From the NCBI GenBank assembly GCA_030587365.1, contig JAUQZE010000034.1, positions 112,405 to 176,404 on the forward strand: a DNA stretch of 64,000 bases, in the 5' to 3' direction. Origin of the DNA: Candidatus Freyarchaeota archaeon. Its GTDB lineage: Archaea > Asgardarchaeota > Jordiarchaeia > Jordiarchaeales > Jordiarchaeaceae. Shown piece by piece: positions 35,440 to 45,718 of the stretch. A program made the position numbers and the translations under genes. How positions within the stretch are numbered: the stretch's first letter is position 1; the number at the start of each line of letters is the position of its first letter. The notes beneath the pieces were generated by a model, which ran no database searches, was not told where the DNA came from, and saw only the letters and a list, made by a program, of their open reading frames with translations.

Positions 35440-36636
35440 TTAGTATTCTGATGGTCTCGGTGGGTGGTAGTCGCATGTTCCTCCCCACCAGTATTCTTTT
35501 TCTTCCCATTTTTTGCCTTTGTTTTTTTCCCACGCGGGCCATATTTTGAGAGTGCTGAGTGTTGCCCAGAAGGCTTCTTCTGACTCTTTTTGGCTTAGTC
35601 CGAGTTTTTGGGCTATTTTGCTCGTGATTTCCTTGTATGTGAGTGTTTTTTTCCCATGTGTGTAGGCTTCTTTGAAGATTTCTCTTATGTCCTTGAACTC
35701 GATGTTTCTTATTGCATATTTGGAGCCTTCTTCTTCTCCTGCTTCTCTCATGAATTTTTGCTCGCGTCTACATGCGCTTGCCCAGTCCAGTAGCAGGTCT
35801 TCTAAACATTTGATTTCGTATCCTTCTCTCATATCGCAGGTGGTTCTTGTTTCGAGGTTTTCTGTGTTTTTTTCTATGAATTTTTTTACGTCTGTTTCGG
35901 TTTTCATTTCAGTTAGTGTGCAGAGTAGAAGGTCTTCGTCAACCCATGTTTGGGTTTTGCCCCCATTGTATTTGGATGATTCCTGAAAAGCATCAATGAC
36001 GGAGGAAACTGACTCTCTTTTCTTTAGCCTGTACTGTTTTACATCGACGTATTCGACGCTGTAGCCTAGTACTTTTCGTTCTTGGTACTTGTTGATTATT
36101 TTTTCTGCTTCTTCTCTTGTGTGTTTTCCTCTGCTCATTAGTTGGTGGGTTAGTTTGTGTTTTGTGATGAACCAATGTTCACTGTCGGCGAATATTCTGC
36201 GTACGAGTTTTTCGGTTTCGTCTGTTTCGTCAAATATTCCTTCTATGATGAATTTTTCGGTGTTCTCATTGTACCTGTCGCTTACCTGTTTTGCCAGTAC
36301 GGTTAGGTAGTATTCTGCTAGGTCGCATTCGTCCATCATTTCGTATGTGGGTATCTGGGTGTAGTCTTGGCCTTCTGTGGGTTCTAGGAGAATTCCTTTT
36401 CTGAAGTAGGGGAGCATGATTTCATCTTCGTGTTCGTCCAGTAGTTTTCTTGCTTCCTCTTCTGTGAGCCCGTTTTCTGTGAGAAGCCTGACTATTTCCT
36501 CCTTTTTGTAGAATATCCATTCTCCTCCTTCTCCTTCCAGTGCGTGTTTCATGTATAATTCTCTAACTACTTTGGCTCGTTCTATATTCATATCGACCAG
36601 CTTCCTATCTTTTCTCTCTTCTCCCTTTTCCTTCAT
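35440..36636 (-). CDS. Unknown protein, last gene of the HerA operon
   Basis: 398 residues, highly charged. Helical modules alternate with short winged-helix-like parts (for example KEEIVRLLTENGLTEEEARK, TKHKLTHQLMSRGKHTREEA and TYKEITSKIAQKLGLSQKE). The tryptophan-rich C-terminus ends in WWGGTCDYHPPRPSEY. The start overlaps the end of the giant gene by 32 bp; Met16 (36591) is an alternative start. I recognise no family. Repeated helix-turn-helix modules suggest DNA or partner binding. Confidence 0.6.
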   Translation of the reverse strand: MKEKGEERKDRKLVDMNIERAKVVRELYMKHALEGEGGEWIFYKKEEIVRLLTENGLTEEEARKLLDEHEDEIMLPYFRKGILLEPTEGQDYTQIPTYEMMDECDLAEYYLTVLAKQVSDRYNENTEKFIIEGIFDETDETEKLVRRIFADSEHWFITKHKLTHQLMSRGKHTREEAEKIINKYQERKVLGYSVEYVDVKQYRLKKRESVSSVIDAFQESSKYNGGKTQTWVDEDLLLCTLTEMKTETDVKKFIEKNTENLETRTTCDMREGYEIKCLEDLLLDWASACRREQKFMREAGEEEGSKYAIRNIEFKDIREIFKEAYTHGKKTLTYKEITSKIAQKLGLSQKESEEAFWATLSTLKIWPAWEKNKGKKWEEKEYWWGGTCDYHPPRPSEY

Positions 36637-39600
36637 TAAGGGTATTTTTCACATTTTCCCATTTTTTCTTTATAGCCTCAACTAGTGCGGGGATTAGGCT
36701 CCATGAAACCACATTCCTATTTGGGCCTAAGATTATTTCTCCTCTTATTCTTGATGGCATGCCCTTTACTTTTATGGGGTTACCTTCTATCAATATTTCA
36801 ACTTCCTCCTCGGAATATTCTTTCTGCATCTTAAGAATACCATCCGGTGGATTTGCATATTGTTTTAGCTCTTCGGGCAGTTTCTCTACAGGAACAAAGT
36901 AGTGCACTTTATCGTTTATAATTCTCTGTGTACCAATTTTTTTGAGGGATTCGACCTCTTTCTCGCTTAATCTTAGGGGAATTTTAAGTCGTCTATGTGC
37001 ACTCATGTGATTTATGTACATTAGCTCTTTGTATCCGGGGAATCCGTCGAGTATTTGGTGCAGTTTTCTTGTGGCTTCCGTGCTTAATTCTATTTGTTTT
37101 GAAATGGATATGCGGTTAGTGTAAACTAAAATTGCTGTGGTTATTATTTTTAAATCCCCTTCTTCGAGCTTCATGCCATGTTCTTCTAGCAGACTACCAA
37201 TTATTTTTTTAACCCCTCGAAGGATGTTGGATTGCTTAGTGTTTACAATATTTAAGATTTCGTTGTAACTTTTGAGTTTTCCAATGCTTATACGTTTAAA
37301 TATAGTTCCTGTCGGTGTCCTCATTATTATTCCCTCTATTTGGTTTAGTATGCTTCGGTATTGTTCTAATTCTGGTGCATCGATATAGTTTGATATCCTT
37401 AATTGTGCGTCTTGCGTGTTTCCTTCGTCTGCTATTATTGCTTTAATGGCGGTTTTGCGTATCTGCGTGTGCCCCTCTATTATCCATTTTGGGATTTTGG
37501 GATTTGTTCTGGTTTTTATCCCAGTTTTTACTCCTGCTCTAATGAGGGCGACTCCTACTAGATTGCTAGTGATAACAACAATATATTGACCACTTTTTTC
37601 ATTAATCGTGGGGGGGATTCCACTGACTTTTTTTATGTTGTTGATGAAGGTATTTATAAAGTCTATCTGCGAATTACTGTAATAAATTGTATATGCCCAT
37701 TTTCTTTTCTTCCAGAATCCTCCGTCTCCGTGTAGGTTTAGTATTATGTGAGCTCCTTCTGGATTGTTCCAGTTTATTGTTAAGTCGGGGTTGTGTTTTT
37801 TCTCTATGATGCCGACTTTTTCTACGTAGTCGGTGAGTTCTGATAGTTTCTTAATCTCGTCGGAGTACATTGCGAGTGCTAGCAAGGTTCTCAGCGTGAT
37901 AGTGTCGTTTTCTTTGTCTTTTAGCAATCTTTCCGATATGTCTTCTGGTACGTCAAGTATTTTTGCTAGTTTCCAGGCGGTGCCAGCTTTATTGACACAT
38001 TTTTTTGTGATGTAAGTGAGCAAGTCTTTTCCTTTTTTGAACTCTTTTGTTCTGTCAATTGTTATGTTAGTGTTTGGTGAGCTGAGCCACCAGGGAGTTG
38101 GTGTAGATTTGGCGGTTTCTCCGGTTTGCGGTACTTCTGTGGTTATGACGCCTCCTTCTTTGTCTCTTCTATGAATGAAGGTTAAGAGAGGTCTTTTAGC
38201 GCTGTCCGCTTCTTTGATTTCTATTTTTTCAATCATTATTTCCCATTCGTCTCCTACCTCTCCTATAATCTCCCTAGAATAGTCTCTTCTTCCAACTTTC
38301 ATTCGTGTGTGTAGGCTATCTTTAACCTCTATGTCTAGTGCCTTTTCAATTTTCTTTAGAATTTCTATAGGTATTCCTCTCGTTCCTAAGAAGTAGAGTT
38401 TAATATTGTTGGGGCTTTCATTTATTTTCTTAGCTAACTGGGTAAATTGTTTATATTTTTTTATGGTTTCTGAGCGTAAAAGGCGTATAACTTTTCTAGG
38501 GAGAGAGACAGTTTCCTCTAATGGCAAGCTATTATGATCCAATTCTCTGAGTGTTTGAGGGTCTCTATCCAAAAAATTACATATTTCCAATAAGGCTATT
38601 GTGTCAACAAACTTTCTATCTAGAATTTCACTTAGATGAGACCCTCTCGAGATTGTAGACCCCGCCTCACCCAATGAAACGGCGAACTTGTCCAAGCTGA
38701 TTTTCTTTTTTTCCAGCTCGTTTAGCAATTCCATATAAAGATTTCTTAAGCTCTCGGGATGAATACGTACCCTTATGTCATAATTATTATACCATTTCCC
38801 TTCCGCTTTACCCGCTTTCTCCACATTTAGCTTTCGCCACCTAGTGAGCAATTTGACATCTTTTTTAATTCCTAGTATATAACAAATCCCTAGATAAACA
38901 TCTACGGGTATTGATTCTCGACGGAGATAATTTTTTAAAGTAAAGGGTTCCAGATTGATTAGTAGTCCCATTTTATTTAGCTTGTCGCAAAGGTTTCGAA
39001 GGGTTAAGTGTTTATTATTTTTGATTTTAATTATTTTTTTAATATTTTTTTTCGGAATTTTTATCGAGTCGTATGGTTCAAGGGCTTCGCGTACTTCTAT
39101 TCCTTCTTGGGCTTTTCTGTACTTCACGCCGAGGAGCTTTAGTAACTCTTCAATTTCTTCAAGCTCTGAAGTGTAGATGTCTGGGATTTCCTCTGTTTCT
39201 TCGTCGGGTGAGCCTGTTTCCTCTTCGCTTTTTCTTAGGTATCTTGCGATGGTTAGGAGATGGTATAGGTTTATGCACTGTTCCTCTTTGAACTGCTTTA
39301 TAGCTTCGTAACAAGCCGCTAGGACCACGAGGTCTCCTTCTGATTTGCTTTTTTTCTCTGCCTCCTTTACTGCGCTCAGAACGTCCTTTGAGAAGAGGGT
39401 GAAACTGAATACTTTGCCTTGAATGAGGACGGTTGGCTTCTCATATTGGAGTGTTTCAAGCCATCTCTTTTCGTCCTTAATATTTTCGGGTGTAAGGTCT
39501 TCAACCTCTTGTTTCGCTTCTATCTCATTGGGTTGTGCCTTGTTTGGTGAAGTTGATTCTTTCTTTAGACTTTTACCCTTCTCCCCGGTGTACTCTTCTA

Positions 39601-42112
39601 TTAGTGTTACTTGTTCGGATTGTTCTAGGCGGTTGTTTAACTCGGCTAGAGGCTTCAGCATCTGCTCTAAATGTGAGAGGTAAACCGTTTCCTCCTTCAG
39701 TCTTGTTAGGATGTATTCGGTGTTTCGGTCGATCAGTTTGAGTCTCTCTTCTATTTTGTCCCTTGTCCCGTATACGTATTCGGTTGCTACTCGGAGTATT
39801 TCCTCGTCTAAACGATGCTGTGCGAGCTGCTCATCTACAAGATGCTGGTAAAACAGTCTCCCCGTCTTTCTTCTAACCATTTCTAGGAAATTCTCTTCGT
39901 TTCCGGCCTTTTTTACCGCCTCCACCAGCACCTCTAAGACGTCCACGAAGGAAGCTACTCTACCCTTTCTTCCACGTGGATCCACTCGACCGTTGTATAG
40001 AAAAACGAGGAGGTCGCGTCTCTCCAGTCGATAGTAAACCTCGTCTATTATGGTGGATAGCTTAAACCTCGCATCCATCCCCAGACTCGCCCAAACCTCA
40101 CGCAGCCTCTTCTCTATGGCGTTGGCGTCTTCGAGTTTCTTTTTCTGACCTACACCAGCGTCTTTCCCTTTGCGCATCATGATTATATCGAAAATCCAGT
40201 CATCCAGTAAACCCTTCTTGCTCATGTATTTTCCTAGTAATTGCCCTAGGTAAGCGTAGCCTTTCCTCCTCAACTTCTCTGCAGAACCTGCTTCATCCTT
40301 TTCCTCATCTACATTCATCGAGCCCTGAGGATCGATCCCCCGGTTCCGTAGCAAATCTACTCCCATTCGCTTAATGAGTTGCAATGTTTTTTTAACCATC
40401 ACTTGAACTTTGTTCTCAGTGCTCTGTGTTTTCTCAGCCAAGCCTAAGACGGCTCCCAGTAGTTCTAGGGGTACCTCGTTCCTCTGGAGCATGTCGTACA
40501 AAAGCTCAACGGTAACGTGGCCCGCCTTCTTTCTCTTGAGCAGTTCGGTGAATTTTTCCTCGCTTCCCGCTTTTCTCATGGCTTCATTAAACAGGTTGAG
40601 AACTTCTTGTTTGCTGAGAGAGTATGTGACCCCTTGCAGTATATTAAGAATAATAATAAAGAGATTCTCAAGTCCAAGTTCTTGTTCCTCTTCTTCTGCG
40701 TGTTGCTCCTGCGCCTGTGGTTCCCGTTTGGTTTCTTCGGGAGTATCTTCCCGCTCCTCTTCTTCCTTAGATGATGTTAGAACACCCTCTGCGTCCGGCT
40801 CTGTGTCCGCCTCCAGTTTGGAAGCTTCCTCATCGCCGCTCTTCCTCCCTTCTCCCTCTCTCCACAAAGATTTTAGCGCCGAGTAAACCTCTTCTGGAAT
40901 TCTGCGTTCCACAAACAATATTTCTTTAAGCTTCTCAATATCGAACTGCACTCCCCTCTCCCGTAGCTCCTGATAGTACTCCTCTTCACCCCCAGCCCTA
41001 AAGATGCCCTCCATAACCATCCTCAAAACATCCTCGGAGGAAGCTTGTTCAACGTCCCCCCGCTCCACCAAAACCGATTTCTCTTCGTCCTCGGCGGTCT
41101 CCTCAGATGGGTTCTCAATGATTTTCTCAACAGGTTTCTCGGAGGTTTTGACTTCACCGATAGCCTTATCGGTTTTCTCAACAGGTTCTTCAAGAATTTC
41201 GGTCGTCTTCTCGTCTGCTTTCTCAACTGTTTTCTCGGCGGTTTCCTCAACCATTTTTTCATCGGTTTTCTCAACGTTTTCAGCTACACTCGAAGTTCTG
41301 GTGGTTTCCTCCTTGGTATCTGTTTCTGTGGGTAGATACACTACCTCTGTCACCTCGTGTTTGACACGGTATTCGTGCTTTGAAGCATCAATCCCTCCGT
41401 TCCTGAATAACAACTTCAGACTTTGCGGTGGCTCCCCGGTCTCCGCCCTGCCTTCAGCTCTGGCTGAAGCCTTAGCCTCTCCTTTCACACTCTCGCCTGA
41501 TTTCTGCCCTACGGGGAAAAACCAGGTGAAGGTTTCTTTTCTATCTATTTTGCCCTTTGAGGGATGAATCTCATTTATCTTTGCGTATCCGAATAACTGC
41601 GTTTTATCCTCGTCCGCTTTAGGTGTTTCTTCCTTGGTTTCCCCCTTTTCAGGCTTGAGAATCATCCATCGGGTAGTTCTTACGTGAGGCAGTCCATCAT
41701 CATCCCGCCAGGTCTCAGTTGTCTTTCCAACCATTCGTACATCCTTAAGCTCTGGATCAGTGTGGATGTGAAGCTCCCCTTTCACCGGCTCCCCCTTGGG
41801 AAACTTCATAAGCGACAAGTCAACCGGTCGCTCGGTTTCGACACTCTGAACCTGCTCAATGCTTCTAACCTTGACGAAGAGGTCATCAAACTTGTTCGAG
41901 TCAATCCATAACCGCGTCTGTGCTTCAAAGCCCTCCGCGAAACCCAGTACCTTGTCTCCCTCGGGTGTTTCTCCCCGCGAGAACACGCTGGTCTTCTCAA
42001 CGCTGGTCTGGGTCTTCTCGTTTTGTACGACGATGCGGTCTATGTGGCGCTGCTCCCAGCCGCCGTCGGGCGTTTTAATCTCTCTAACTTCTCCGGCGCC
42101 ACTCACAACCAT
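36605..42112 (-). CDS. 1835-residue mosaic protein: repeats, HTH-like modules, double LAGLIDADG-like domain
   Basis: N-terminal domain, about 1-270 (holds LWIDSNKFDDLF and DEDKTQLFGYA). Low-complexity Glu/Lys/Thr tract, 275-350. Three related helical repeats with an AG-x-EE-x-F/Y core (IFRAGGEEEYY, AMRKAGSEEKF, AVKKAGNEENF). Coiled coil near 820-900. Four HTH-like modules at about 1015-1080, 1115-1180, 1195-1255 and 1355-1425. LAGLIDADG-like motifs ILNLHGDGGF (about 1459) and AIIADEGN (about 1561), spaced as in double-motif homing endonucleases. The C-terminal half (36.6-39.1 kb) is visibly more AT-rich than the rest, which suggests fusion. It overlaps both neighbouring genes. Confidence 0.75.
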   Translation of the reverse strand: MVVSGAGEVREIKTPDGGWEQRHIDRIVVQNEKTQTSVEKTSVFSRGETPEGDKVLGFAEGFEAQTRLWIDSNKFDDLFVKVRSIEQVQSVETERPVDLSLMKFPKGEPVKGELHIHTDPELKDVRMVGKTTETWRDDDGLPHVRTTRWMILKPEKGETKEETPKADEDKTQLFGYAKINEIHPSKGKIDRKETFTWFFPVGQKSGESVKGEAKASARAEGRAETGEPPQSLKLLFRNGGIDASKHEYRVKHEVTEVVYLPTETDTKEETTRTSSVAENVEKTDEKMVEETAEKTVEKADEKTTEILEEPVEKTDKAIGEVKTSEKPVEKIIENPSEETAEDEEKSVLVERGDVEQASSEDVLRMVMEGIFRAGGEEEYYQELRERGVQFDIEKLKEILFVERRIPEEVYSALKSLWREGEGRKSGDEEASKLEADTEPDAEGVLTSSKEEEEREDTPEETKREPQAQEQHAEEEEQELGLENLFIIILNILQGVTYSLSKQEVLNLFNEAMRKAGSEEKFTELLKRKKAGHVTVELLYDMLQRNEVPLELLGAVLGLAEKTQSTENKVQVMVKKTLQLIKRMGVDLLRNRGIDPQGSMNVDEEKDEAGSAEKLRRKGYAYLGQLLGKYMSKKGLLDDWIFDIIMMRKGKDAGVGQKKKLEDANAIEKRLREVWASLGMDARFKLSTIIDEVYYRLERRDLLVFLYNGRVDPRGRKGRVASFVDVLEVLVEAVKKAGNEENFLEMVRRKTGRLFYQHLVDEQLAQHRLDEEILRVATEYVYGTRDKIEERLKLIDRNTEYILTRLKEETVYLSHLEQMLKPLAELNNRLEQSEQVTLIEEYTGEKGKSLKKESTSPNKAQPNEIEAKQEVEDLTPENIKDEKRWLETLQYEKPTVLIQGKVFSFTLFSKDVLSAVKEAEKKSKSEGDLVVLAACYEAIKQFKEEQCINLYHLLTIARYLRKSEEETGSPDEETEEIPDIYTSELEEIEELLKLLGVKYRKAQEGIEVREALEPYDSIKIPKKNIKKIIKIKNNKHLTLRNLCDKLNKMGLLINLEPFTLKNYLRRESIPVDVYLGICYILGIKKDVKLLTRWRKLNVEKAGKAEGKWYNNYDIRVRIHPESLRNLYMELLNELEKKKISLDKFAVSLGEAGSTISRGSHLSEILDRKFVDTIALLEICNFLDRDPQTLRELDHNSLPLEETVSLPRKVIRLLRSETIKKYKQFTQLAKKINESPNNIKLYFLGTRGIPIEILKKIEKALDIEVKDSLHTRMKVGRRDYSREIIGEVGDEWEIMIEKIEIKEADSAKRPLLTFIHRRDKEGGVITTEVPQTGETAKSTPTPWWLSSPNTNITIDRTKEFKKGKDLLTYITKKCVNKAGTAWKLAKILDVPEDISERLLKDKENDTITLRTLLALAMYSDEIKKLSELTDYVEKVGIIEKKHNPDLTINWNNPEGAHIILNLHGDGGFWKKRKWAYTIYYSNSQIDFINTFINNIKKVSGIPPTINEKSGQYIVVITSNLVGVALIRAGVKTGIKTRTNPKIPKWIIEGHTQIRKTAIKAIIADEGNTQDAQLRISNYIDAPELEQYRSILNQIEGIIMRTPTGTIFKRISIGKLKSYNEILNIVNTKQSNILRGVKKIIGSLLEEHGMKLEEGDLKIITTAILVYTNRISISKQIELSTEATRKLHQILDGFPGYKELMYINHMSAHRRLKIPLRLSEKEVESLKKIGTQRIINDKVHYFVPVEKLPEELKQYANPPDGILKMQKEYSEEEVEILIEGNPIKVKGMPSRIRGEIILGPNRNVVSWSLIPALVEAIKKKWENVKNTLNEGKGRREKR

Positions 42113-42615
42113 TTCAGGGGAAGTCTCTCTTTCGGAAGCTCTTTCTCTGTTAACACCTTCTCGTTGAGGCTCCGCTCCCCCTTCTCTCTTTCCCTCCCCT
42201 TCTTTGGGGTATTCAAGAAAAAATGTTCGCCTCCCTCATCCCTGTCTTTTTCGGTCTGCTCTTGCTTCTTATCTTCTTTACCTTCTATTCTATCCGAATC
42301 TTCTAAACCAAGGTTGCGCTCGTCAACACGCTCACAGGTCTCATCCTCCTGGCACCGTTCTTGTCCCTTTTCCCCTGGTTCATCTGTTACCTGTTCTCCG
42401 CTCTCCCTTCCGTAAGAGCCTTCTCCCCTAACTTCATTCTGTTCTAGCGGTTCTGGTGTCTCCGGTCCTTCCCTTACCTCTGGCGGCTCTGGTGTTTCCG
42501 GTCCTTCATTTAGTTCTGGCGGCTCTGGTGTTTCCGGTCCTTCCCTTATTTCCATTGGTTCTCTTTCTTCTCCTCTTTCTCCTCCTTCGTCTCTTCTGTA
42601 CTCATCCCAATTCAT
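42103..42615 (-). CDS. Acidic protein with repeated Pro-Glu modules
   Basis: 170 residues, very rich in Glu. Four consecutive copies of a GPETPEP-type module occupy about residues 27-56, then charged, probably disordered sequence. Start and stop overlap the HerA gene and the giant gene, so translation is coupled. Low complexity prevents family assignment. It could be a flexible linker subunit between the ATPase and the giant protein. Confidence 0.6.
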   Translation of the reverse strand: MNWDEYRRDEGGERGEEREPMEIREGPETPEPPELNEGPETPEPPEVREGPETPEPLEQNEVRGEGSYGRESGEQVTDEPGEKGQERCQEDETCERVDERNLGLEDSDRIEGKEDKKQEQTEKDRDEGGEHFFLNTPKKGREREKGERSLNEKVLTEKELPKERLPLKWL

Positions 42616-45600
42616 GTTTTGTTTCTTCCCCCTGTTTTTCTACGATTTCTCTTAGGGTTTTGCTTATTGGTTCGATGTCTGGTATCTTGTAGTAGGTGGC
42701 TATGTTTTGTGCTGTTCGGTGTATGTATTCTTCTCTCAGTTCTTCGGTGGTTAGGCTTTGGAATATCTTCTTCCAGCGTGGACGGGCGCACATTTCTTCA
42801 CAGTAGGCTTGAATTCCGTGGAGTGTACTGACTCTCTTTCGGGGTGTTGATTTGTTTTTCACTGAGGCTGGTGGGAGATATATTTCGCTGGGGTTGGAGC
42901 GGACGTGGGGGTGTATATCTCTCAGCTCGGGATGCTTCTCGAAGAAGGGCGTCATGTACTCTCTTACTTCATCGTCGGTTGGATAGGTGGTGTTCAATCC
43001 TCTTTCCTTCATCTCTTTCTCAATGTTTCTCACCTGTATCTTTGTGGGGTTGTGTCCCTGCGTCCAGAGGATCGCCTGACCCTTTTTGAGACTGATTATG
43101 GCGTCAATCTGATTCTCGTTGAGACCTACGCTTTCACCAAGTCGTCTGCGGTCATTTACGTCGGGCAGAGAGAAGATAACCTTGGTGTTAGTATTTTTCA
43201 ATGCGTCTTCACTGAGATTAACCGGGTTCTGATCCGCTAGTATAACGCCCAGACCGTATCCCCGCCCCTCCTTTAGAAGCCGGCTGACGAAAAGGTTTGA
43301 GAGACTCTCTCTGTTGCGTCCCTCACTGCTTGGTCCCTGCCTTTTATCCTCAGCTATTCGGTGAGCCTCCTCTACTATCACAACCATTTTCAGTTTCTGG
43401 GAGGGCCCTTCGCCTCTCAGGTGGTTGTATATCCATAAAAGAATCAGAGACGCTACGAGAGTTTTCTCCTCCTCACCCACCGCATCGAGTTCGATTATCA
43501 TCGGTCGTTCCTTGTAAACAGAGAAGGGGGTACTCTCATATCCCAGCGTCATCGCACCTAGGCTGCCCACCGCGAGGTCGCCAATGCGGGTTATTCCCGC
43601 CGACTCAATATTCATCTTGGTCTCCATATCGTATGTTGAACGCCCCACAACCCGCCGCATAGCATCCACAAGGTTGAGCAGGCACGGCGTAACCCCCCGA
43701 ACATCGTTCGTGTCGTCCCATCCCGCGTTTCTGTAGCACTCGTAGAGTGACGCTTTGAGCACCTCGGGGAGGGGGGGTTGCATAGCAAAGGCGTACCGGA
43801 ATATGGACACCAGCGAGGAGATATGGCTGTCAAGACTCACCCCCTCTGGAACCTCTAAGGGATTTAACCGTAGAGGACTCACCGGCTCTTTTCCCACTGT
43901 TATAATGTGCACAGGGAAGAGGCGGCTCAGTATCCGGTACTCCGTCTTCGCAGACTCAATCACTATTACTGGAATTTTTAGTTTCCATAATCTATCGCAT
44001 AATCCCTGGAGAAATTTAGACTTCCCACTTCCAGTAGAGCCCCCGACCAACACGTGTTGGTTCACGCTATTCAAGTCTAGGTATGCCTTCTCCTCCAGTA
44101 TCCTGCTTCCACGTGTAAGCCACCCCAGCCACAGTCCCTCCTCCCCTTCGCTCCCCGGGCTTGAAACTGAGAAGTCCGCCGTTTTGTCCACGCTGAAGCC
44201 CCGGGTTTCCACGGGCGTTTGAATCTGAAAAACAGCAGCAGCTTCGGGATTGGTGAGTTCCAGGTTTGCCCCCGCTTGGACCCCTTGAAACTTCAGAAGG
44301 GTTCGCGGAGTGCGAGCCGAAACTCTAGCCGAGCCGGAGCCGTTATTTGTACGGAACCCCGAGGCTAGAACCGATGCTAGAGTATCCAAAGAGGGATTAG
44401 CACTCCCATCGGAGTTGTACACAGCGGCGTAAACCCCTACCCGCGTTCTTCCTTCCTCCAGTGTTTTCCTCATCCTCTGCATTCTTTGTTCATCATGATA
44501 ATTGATGGCGTTTCCGTCCTCCTTCTCCCTCTTCTTTATCTGTTTATACGTGTAGTTCATCCATGTGTTGGAGAGTGTTTCCCTCGCGCCTCCGTGGGGG
44601 GTTATGCATATGTACACCATGCCGCTGAGCCCGTTTTGTATGAAATAGTCGTGAGTGGGGCTTAGGGGGGTGGGAGAGTTGGGAATCGCGTCCTCCAGAC
44701 GTACCACGCTTACCTGGCCGTCGAGTGGAATATGGTTGTGGTTTGCGGTCTCGGTTTTTAACTCAAGTCCTGGTATGTGTGATTCTAGTATCTTTTTGAG
44801 CTTGAGGAGATGTTCTGGCTCTGTAAAGAATCGTATTGTAGCCATTCCGTGGTCGAAATCTGTTCGCAAAGCCACGCTAATCCCCCCCGCTAAGGCCTTA
44901 ATTAACCCCTGAAACTGGGGAACGCCTGAGAAAATATGGCTCTCGGTGTTTGCTTGGGATGCGTATCTCGGGTCTCTTAGGGCGGTGAGCTGGGTTTCCG
45001 CGTGCTCTTTCAGGTTTTCCATGTAGTTTTCGGGGATTCTAACAACTCGGAGGCATATTGATGTATTTTCGAGAGGTATAGGGGGTTGGTTACTCAGCTC
45101 TAGTTCTCGTGCAAGTTCTTTTTCCACGCCTTCTCTGGCTAGTCGGTTTTGATACCTCGTGTATACTATTGCTACTATGGAACCGATTAGTACAGCGCTC
45201 CCAATACCGCACAGCAGTGTAAGGTTCCATTCACCGGTTACCGTTACGAGGCTCGGCAAGAGTAGGACGACGAGAAAACTCGCCGCTGTGCCTGTTGCCG
45301 TGAGGACTAGAAGCTTGAGAGCCGTGTCTCGTTTCCTTTTCATAGCTGTGACCAGGGTGGCTGTGGCGGTGGATGAGAAGACTAGGGAGATTAAGAGTTG
45401 TGCGCTCTGGGACCATGAATAGGCGTTCAGTATTATCATGGTGAAAAGAAACAGAGCCGACGACACACCTAACACGAGGAACACTTTCTTTCCCCTCCAG
45501 AGTAGCTTCCCTAACCCGACTAAGATCTTCCAACCTGCTTTCAGCAGGCCTCCGATGATGGCGAAGCCCAAGTCTGGTTTCTTCCAAGTAAGTAGAGCCA

Positions 45601-45703
45601 AAAATACGATAACTATCGCTACGATGACTATAGCCCCGCTTAAAATACTAACAAAAAAGTTTCCCAGATTACTTAAAATATCCATGGACAGAAAATAAAG
45701 CAT
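42602..45703 (-). CDS. Membrane-anchored HerA/VirB4-type ATPase
   Basis: 1033 residues. The N-terminal 210 residues contain several membrane helices (AIVIVAIVIVFLALLTW, LGVSSALFLFTMIIL, LLIGSIVAIVY type segments). An ATPase core follows: Walker A GGSTGSGKSKF near 553, Walker B KMVVIVEEAH near 773, a Q/N sensor in ILADQNPVNLS, and FSLPDVNDRRRLGESVGLN. This is the HerA-FtsK/DUF87 pattern found in DNA-translocating conjugation ATPases, including archaeal CedB-like proteins. The region is more GC-rich than flanking chromosome. It is the first gene of a four-gene overlapping operon. DNA transport is inferred, not shown. Confidence 0.82.
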   Translation of the reverse strand: MLYFLSMDILSNLGNFFVSILSGAIVIVAIVIVFLALLTWKKPDLGFAIIGGLLKAGWKILVGLGKLLWRGKKVFLVLGVSSALFLFTMIILNAYSWSQSAQLLISLVFSSTATATLVTAMKRKRDTALKLLVLTATGTAASFLVVLLLPSLVTVTGEWNLTLLCGIGSAVLIGSIVAIVYTRYQNRLAREGVEKELARELELSNQPPIPLENTSICLRVVRIPENYMENLKEHAETQLTALRDPRYASQANTESHIFSGVPQFQGLIKALAGGISVALRTDFDHGMATIRFFTEPEHLLKLKKILESHIPGLELKTETANHNHIPLDGQVSVVRLEDAIPNSPTPLSPTHDYFIQNGLSGMVYICITPHGGARETLSNTWMNYTYKQIKKREKEDGNAINYHDEQRMQRMRKTLEEGRTRVGVYAAVYNSDGSANPSLDTLASVLASGFRTNNGSGSARVSARTPRTLLKFQGVQAGANLELTNPEAAAVFQIQTPVETRGFSVDKTADFSVSSPGSEGEEGLWLGWLTRGSRILEEKAYLDLNSVNQHVLVGGSTGSGKSKFLQGLCDRLWKLKIPVIVIESAKTEYRILSRLFPVHIITVGKEPVSPLRLNPLEVPEGVSLDSHISSLVSIFRYAFAMQPPLPEVLKASLYECYRNAGWDDTNDVRGVTPCLLNLVDAMRRVVGRSTYDMETKMNIESAGITRIGDLAVGSLGAMTLGYESTPFSVYKERPMIIELDAVGEEEKTLVASLILLWIYNHLRGEGPSQKLKMVVIVEEAHRIAEDKRQGPSSEGRNRESLSNLFVSRLLKEGRGYGLGVILADQNPVNLSEDALKNTNTKVIFSLPDVNDRRRLGESVGLNENQIDAIISLKKGQAILWTQGHNPTKIQVRNIEKEMKERGLNTTYPTDDEVREYMTPFFEKHPELRDIHPHVRSNPSEIYLPPASVKNKSTPRKRVSTLHGIQAYCEEMCARPRWKKIFQSLTTEELREEYIHRTAQNIATYYKIPDIEPISKTLREIVEKQGEETKHELG

Positions 45704-45718
45704 AGTTACCTCCTCCCA

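Noticed and set aside
41004..41567. 187-codon serine-rich plus-strand frame inside the giant gene
   Set aside because: It mirrors the Glu/Lys/Thr low-complexity tract of the minus-strand gene, a common antisense artefact.
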